A stretch of 16,616 nucleotides of DNA, from positions 1-16,616 of the forward strand of contig DASXXS010000201.1 of the NCBI GenBank assembly GCA_036502925.1. Reading direction: 5' to 3'. The DNA is from VAZQ01 sp036502925. Lineage in GTDB: Bacteria; Pseudomonadota; Alphaproteobacteria; Rhizobiales; Xanthobacteraceae. Shown here piece after piece: positions 12,978-16,616 of this stretch. The first letter of the stretch is position 1; each line of letters opens with the position of its first letter. The position numbers and the translations under genes were made by a program. The notes below the pieces were generated by a model. The model did no database searches. It worked only from the letters and a program-made list of their open reading frames with translations, and was not told the DNA's origin.

Positions 12978-14225
12978 ATGGCACGCACCGATGCGATCGT
13001 GCTCGGCGCCGGCATCGTCGGCACCTCGACCGCGCTGCAGCTCGCCAGACGCGGCCTGGGGGTGGCGCTGGTGGACCGGCGGGCGCCGGGCGAGGAGACC
13101 TCCTACGGCAATGCGGGCATCATCGAGGGCAACACGATCTTTCCGCCGGCGTTTCCCTCGAGCCTGCGGGCGCTGCTGCGCATCGCGCTCAAGCGCGCCC
13201 CGGAGGCGAACTACCACTTGCGCCATCTGCCGCACGCGGCCCCCTGGCTGCTCGCCTTCTGGGCCGCCTCGCGTCCGCACCGGCTGGTCGAGACCGCGCG
13301 GATCATCCGTCCGCTGTTTTCCCGGGCGCTGGGCGAGCACGAGGCCCTGCTGGCCGCTGCCGGCGCCGCCGGCTACCTGCGCCGCGAGGGCTGGCTCAAG
13401 CTCTATCGCAGCGACGCGGCCGTGGCCGCGATCGGGCGCGAGCTCGACCTGGCCCAGGAATTCGGCATCGCGTGTCGCCGGCTCGACCCCGACGGAACGC
13501 GCGCGCTCGAGCCCCATCTGGCTCCGGTCTTTCGTAATGCCGTCCATTGGCCCGATGCCGCCAGCGTGAGCAATCCGCTGGCGGTCACCAAGGCCTATGC
13601 GGCGCATCTGGCGCGGCTCGGCGGCGTGGTCCTGACCGGCAATGCCCGCTCGCTCCGCCGTGCCGACGGGCGCTGGCGGATCGACACCGCCGAGGGTCCC
13701 GTCGATGCATCCGAGGTGGTGCTGGCGCTCGGGCCGTTCGCGCCCGGCACGCTCGATCCGCTCGGCATCAGGCTGCCGCTCGGCATCAAGCGCGGCTACC
13801 ATCGCCATTTCCGCACCGGCGGGAGCGCGGCTCTGACGCGCCCGGTGGTCGATGTCGAGAACGGCTATTGCCTCGCCCCCATGGAGCAGGGGATCAGGCT
13901 CACGACCGGCGCCGAATTTGCCGCCTGCGGGGCGCCGCCGACTCCAGTCCAAATCGATCGTCTATTGCCGACCGCCCGGACGCTATTCGCCCTCGCCGAG
14001 CCGGTCGAAGCGACGCCCTGGATGGGATGCCGGCCGTGCTTTGCGGATTCACGACCGGTGATCGGCCGCGCGCCCGGGCATGCCGGCCTCTGGCTCGCCT
14101 ACGGGCACGGCCATTGGGGCCTGACCCTCGGCCCCGCCACCGGGCGCCTCCTCGCCGAGATGATGACCGGTGAGACGCCGTTCTGCGATCCGGCGCCCTA
14201 CCGCGCCGAGCGCTTCAAGTGTTGA
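12978..14225 (+). CDS. FAD-dependent oxidoreductase, DadA-like (D-amino acid dehydrogenase family)
   Basis: A DAO-superfamily flavoprotein of 415 residues, close to the usual DadA length. The N-terminus has the dinucleotide-binding fold VLGAGIVGTSTALQLARRG (8-26, with Asp33 ending the second strand), then TSYGNAGIIE (41-50), a DadA-like feature. The C-terminal half has LPLGIKRGYHRHF, WMGCRPCFADSRPVIGRAP (348-366) and GHGHWGLTLGPATGRLLAEMM (376-396), the second flavin-contacting region. Likely reaction: oxidative deamination of a D-amino acid or related amine, passing electrons to the respiratory chain; the substrate is not readable. The ATG at 12978 follows GGAAGGAC. It stands alone, divergent from rpe; no racemase or transporter is adjacent (murI is not part of this unit). 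Confidence 0.87.
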   Translation: MARTDAIVLGAGIVGTSTALQLARRGLGVALVDRRAPGEETSYGNAGIIEGNTIFPPAFPSSLRALLRIALKRAPEANYHLRHLPHAAPWLLAFWAASRPHRLVETARIIRPLFSRALGEHEALLAAAGAAGYLRREGWLKLYRSDAAVAAIGRELDLAQEFGIACRRLDPDGTRALEPHLAPVFRNAVHWPDAASVSNPLAVTKAYAAHLARLGGVVLTGNARSLRRADGRWRIDTAEGPVDASEVVLALGPFAPGTLDPLGIRLPLGIKRGYHRHFRTGGSAALTRPVVDVENGYCLAPMEQGIRLTTGAEFAACGAPPTPVQIDRLLPTARTLFALAEPVEATPWMGCRPCFADSRPVIGRAPGHAGLWLAYGHGHWGLTLGPATGRLLAEMMTGETPFCDPAPYRAERFKC

Positions 14226-14254
14226 TCGCGATTAAGCTCAATACCACGGCTGCA

Positions 14255-14282
14255 TTGACGTCGCCCCATTGTTTGCTGTAAG
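14255..14282 (+). promoter_or_regulatory. Candidate promoter of the small secreted protein gene
   Basis: TTGACG (14255-14260), a strong -35, is followed after 16 bases by TGTAAG (14277-14282), a moderate -10. This leaves a leader of about 100 bases before the ATG at 14389. Confidence 0.4.
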
Positions 14283-14388
14283 CGTTGCGGCCTTCGCCCA
14301 AGCGCAGCGAACAATCAGCCAGCCGGCTGCTTCGCCCTGACAGCGACGCCAATCTAGATGCAGGTCGCCAGGCGCGGGAGGAGTTATC

Positions 14389-14814
14389 ATGCGTGCGATC
14401 GTCGTGGCTGCGGCCCTCCTGGGGTGTCTTTCCGGGCCGTGTTCCGCCTACGAGTTTGAGACCGTGAAGGGCCAGGCGGTATGCGACACCCTCGCCAAGC
14501 TGGAGGAGTTGTCGATCGCGATCGGCATGGAAGACGATCAGTACATCGAGGAGATGGGCGACAAGGGGTGTCACTTTCCCGAAGCCGGCCTGAAAATGTC
14601 GCTGATCGAGGCGTACGCGGATCAGACCGTTCTGCTGTTCAGGAAGCTCGCCGAAAATACCCGACTCGGGCCTGTGCCGGAACACATCGACGAGCTTACG
14701 AACCTGGCCAAGGTTCGCCTGTTCTATCGAGACCGGGAGCCGATGGTCGGATTTACGCTGCTGCGGGTCCCGCACCGCCCTGATGGGCAGCGGGACTGGA
14801 GCGTGGCGAACTGA
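14389..14814 (+). CDS. Small exported protein of unknown function
   Basis: I do not recognise this 141-residue protein. Residues 1-20 look like a signal peptide: MRAIVVAAALLGCLSGPCSA, with a plausible cleavage after CSA, leaving a mature protein starting YEFETVKGQAVCDTL. The mature part has two cysteines (Cys32, Cys61) that could form a disulfide in the periplasm, an acidic stretch GMEDDQYIEEMGDKGC (46-61) and a helical middle. Codon use looks like its neighbours, slightly less GC-rich. The start is clear: GGAGGAG lies just before the ATG. The gene has its own candidate promoter, and its stop directly abuts the stop of the convergent deacetylase gene. Confidence 0.75.
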   Translation: MRAIVVAAALLGCLSGPCSAYEFETVKGQAVCDTLAKLEELSIAIGMEDDQYIEEMGDKGCHFPEAGLKMSLIEAYADQTVLLFRKLAENTRLGPVPEHIDELTNLAKVRLFYRDREPMVGFTLLRVPHRPDGQRDWSVAN

Positions 14815-15948
14815 TCACTGGATCGTGTGCACCACGTCCTGGGTCGGCCGGGTGGTGACGGTGGGCAGCTTGAGGCTCTTGACGACCTCCTCGTCGTAAG
14901 CGGCCAGCGTCTGCACCGGCGCCTTCGCCTTCATGAACACGATCCGGTAGCCGTTGGCCTTGAGCTGCCGCAAGAGCTCGGGTGCGGCATCGGCGGTGGC
15001 GCGCTGGAAGTCATGCAGCAGGACAATGCCCTTGCCGTTCTTCTTCAGCTTGGTCAGCACTGAATTGATGACCTGCTCGGGCTTGCGGATCTTGAAGTCG
15101 AAGGAATCCATGTCGGTCGAGAAAATGCCGATGTTGCGCTGGCCCAGATAGGTGACCACCTCGGGCGGATGGCGCAGCGCCGGGAAGCGGAAGAACGGCG
15201 AGGCCGGATGGCCGAGACCCCAGGCCACGGCGCTGATGCCCTTTTCGACCTCGACTTTGGCATCTTCGAAAGACAGCTTGGAGAGGTCCTTGTGCGACCA
15301 GGTATGGCTGCCGATCGTATGGCCGGCGGCGTCCACCTGCTTGAGGATTTCGGGCGCCCACATGGTGTGCTCGCCGATCGGGAAGAAGACCGCCTTGGTG
15401 CAATTGGCGGCGAGCGCGGCGAGGACCTCCGCCGTGTTGTGCGGCCACGGTCCGTCGTCGAAAGTGAGCACCACTTCGCCGGGCTGCAGGAAGTCATATT
15501 GCTTGAAGTGCTCGAAGCCGAAGCCGGGCCCGCCGGTGGTGTCGATTTCCACGACCCGGGAAATCCCGAGCGCGTCGGGATGCCCGGGACAGCTGATCGG
15601 CGTGGGGGCCGGTGGCGAGGCTGCTGGCGGCACCGGCGGCGCTGCTGCCGGCACGATGGCGGGCGCCGGCTGTGCGGCCGCAGGTGCGATGGTAGGCGCC
15701 GGTGCGACGGCAGGCGCCGGCGTAACGTCAGGCGCCGGCGTAACGGCGGGCGTCGCCACCGCGACCACGGTCTGTGCCGGGTTTGATTTCGCGGCCGCTG
15801 CGCCCGGTGTGGGCACGGGCTTCGGCGGCAATGCGGCGGTGGGCGCCGAGGCCACCACCGGTGCGGTCGCCCTTTGCGCCAGCACGGCGCCAAACACCGC
15901 GACGCATACCACGATGGCAAGTGCGCAGGCTGCGGCTGCAAATCGCAT
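14815..15948 (-). CDS. Polysaccharide deacetylase (NodB/CE4 family) with N-terminal anchor and Pro/Ala-rich linker
   Basis: A metal-dependent carbohydrate esterase that removes N- or O-acetyl groups from a polysaccharide, possibly peptidoglycan or an exopolysaccharide; the substrate is not known. The 377 residues comprise a hydrophobic signal or anchor (about 3-24), a linker rich in Pro and Ala (about 28-118) with TPAPDV-like six-residue repeats, then the NodB domain (about 155-345). All five motifs are visible: TFDDGP (162-167; Asp164, Asp165), HTWSH (215-219, metal His), RFPALRHP (254-261), STDMDSFD (277-284, with Phe where Trp is usual) and LLHD (310-313). The ATG at 15948 follows GAGGTGAGA. 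It probably faces the periplasm. Confidence 0.92.
   Translation of the reverse strand: MRFAAAACALAIVVCVAVFGAVLAQRATAPVVASAPTAALPPKPVPTPGAAAAKSNPAQTVVAVATPAVTPAPDVTPAPAVAPAPTIAPAAAQPAPAIVPAAAPPVPPAASPPAPTPISCPGHPDALGISRVVEIDTTGGPGFGFEHFKQYDFLQPGEVVLTFDDGPWPHNTAEVLAALAANCTKAVFFPIGEHTMWAPEILKQVDAAGHTIGSHTWSHKDLSKLSFEDAKVEVEKGISAVAWGLGHPASPFFRFPALRHPPEVVTYLGQRNIGIFSTDMDSFDFKIRKPEQVINSVLTKLKKNGKGIVLLHDFQRATADAAPELLRQLKANGYRIVFMKAKAPVQTLAAYDEEVVKSLKLPTVTTRPTQDVVHTIQ
15695..15748. repeat. Three tandem 18-bp units inside the deacetylase linker
   Basis: Units at 15695-15712, 15713-15730 and 15731-15748 each begin GGCGCCGG; the last two differ at only two positions. They encode six-residue Pro/Ala/Val repeats of the linker on the minus strand. 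Such in-frame minisatellites can change linker length by slippage without breaking the gene. Confidence 0.7.
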
Positions 15949-16047
15949 CTTGGTCTCACCTCAAAATTTCGGCCGAAACCGTTCCGCTCTGGCCCATAAG
16001 TAAGCAATCCCCGTGCAAGTCAAGAAGCGTCCCGCAACAGCGTGAAA

Positions 16048-16616
16048 TTACTTGGTAAATTTGGTCGCGAAGCGATCCTGCCAGCTGCCCAAAGCGGCCC
16101 CGAAAGGGAGCGCCGAAGCGGCGAAAACGGCGCGCGCCACCGCGCGGGCCACCGCATTGGCCGCGCAGGTCCCGAGCTCCGACAGGCCGAGCAGCGGGTC
16201 GGCGAGCGGCTTGCGCCCGGTCGCGGCGGCGAACACGACATCGCCGTCGAGCGGCGTGTGCACCGGATAGATCGAGCGGGCGAGACCGGTTTGCGCCATG
16301 ACGGCAAGCCGCCTCGCCTGTCCCTTGGTCAGCACCGCATCGGTCGCCACCACCACCAGGGTAGTGCTCTCACGCTCGCTGCCCTTGGTGCGGTGGATGA
16401 GCGCGTCGGGCGGCATCGTGGCGGGCATGCCGAGCCCGCCGAACTCGGCGTCCTGTTCGAACGGCGCCGCCCAGAACCAGGGTCCGCCGCCGATCACCAC
16501 CGAGCCGGCCGCATTGACCGCGGCCAGCGCGCCGACGCCAAGACCGTCGGAGGTCGTCGCCGCAGCCGAGCCGATGCCGCCCTTGAGGTCGAGCGTGGTG
16601 GCGCCGAGGCCGGCCC
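16048..16616 (-). CDS. P1 (S58, DmpA/aminopeptidase-type) family peptidase, C-terminal part, runs off right edge
   Basis: An N-terminal-nucleophile hydrolase of the DmpA/BapA type: made as one chain, self-cleaved into two subunits, acting as aminopeptidase or amidase. The frame enters from the right edge with GLGATTLDLKGGIGSAAATT and continues with VGALAAVNAAGSVVIG. ESTTLVVVATDAVLTKGQA follows; the STT is where the self-cleavage and nucleophile are expected (the family usually has an Asn or Gly followed by Ser or Thr). ARSIYPVHTPLDGDVVFAAATG and the end ALGSWQDRFATKF are also typical. The stop is TAA (complement of 16048-16050). It is on the same strand as the deacetylase, 99 bases upstream of it. 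The N-terminal half is outside the window. Confidence 0.88.
   Translation of the reverse strand, partial: AGLGATTLDLKGGIGSAAATTSDGLGVGALAAVNAAGSVVIGGGPWFWAAPFEQDAEFGGLGMPATMPPDALIHRTKGSERESTTLVVVATDAVLTKGQARRLAVMAQTGLARSIYPVHTPLDGDVVFAAATGRKPLADPLLGLSELGTCAANAVARAVARAVFAASALPFGAALGSWQDRFATKFTK

Noticed and set aside
12816..13952. Upstream extension of the rpe open frame by several hundred codons
   Set aside because: The extension is antisense to the FAD oxidoreductase and has no similarity to Rpe; the ATG at 12815 with AGAGGGAA gives a standard 228-residue enzyme.
15640..15760. CRISPR-like or other repeat array
   Set aside because: The repeated units are 18 bp, contiguous, in frame and code for a Pro/Ala linker; there are no spacers.

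Overview
The window is high-GC DNA from an alphaproteobacterium. Gene content and order point to Hyphomicrobiales (Rhizobiales), probably on the Bradyrhizobiaceae/Xanthobacteraceae side. The reasons are the purC-purS-purQ-purL-bolA-grxD order, the DUF1476 gene divergent from purC, and several palindromic intergenic repeats of kinds I recall from Bradyrhizobium-type genomes. The genus is inference; no rRNA or tRNA gene is present to test it. Almost everything is chromosomal housekeeping. I see no phage, plasmid, transposase, CRISPR array or secretion locus, and no convincing new multi-gene system.

Layout. 1-410 (-) is the 5' part of a monomeric-type NADP isocitrate dehydrogenase. 753-1973 (+) is a TrmJ-like tRNA 2'-O-methyltransferase with a C-terminal extension resembling DUF559. 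A nested palindromic repeat (1970-2131) separates it from a convergent two-gene unit: DUF1476/F1-ATPase inhibitor zeta (2956-3279, -) and an HpcH/HpaI aldolase (2153-2932, -). From 3731 to 8724 (+) runs the purine cluster purC, purS, purQ, purL, followed by bolA and grxD. From 9041 to 12815 (-) lie rpsD, murI, purB and rpe. A DadA-like FAD oxidoreductase (12978-14225, +) and a small secreted protein (14389-14814, +) meet, tail to tail with no gap, an anchored NodB-type polysaccharide deacetylase (14815-15948, -). A partial P1/S58 peptidase (16048-16616, -) runs off the right edge.

How the genes work together. PurS, PurQ and the 743-residue PurL make up the three-part FGAM synthase. PurC and PurB catalyse successive later steps, PurC making SAICAR and PurB cleaving it (and adenylosuccinate). 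BolA and the CGFS glutaredoxin are a known [2Fe-2S]-binding pair. rpe and purB are joined by a GTGA stop/start overlap.

The most interesting parts are small. A 36-codon ORF exactly bridges purS and purQ by ATGA and TGATG overlaps. A 13-codon leader ORF with a strong Shine-Dalgarno overlaps the GTG start of purL and sits at the foot of a 74-nt near-perfect hairpin. A second copy of that hairpin repeat downstream of grxD carries other palindromes nested in its loop. TrmJ has its DUF559-like tail with an eroded nuclease motif.
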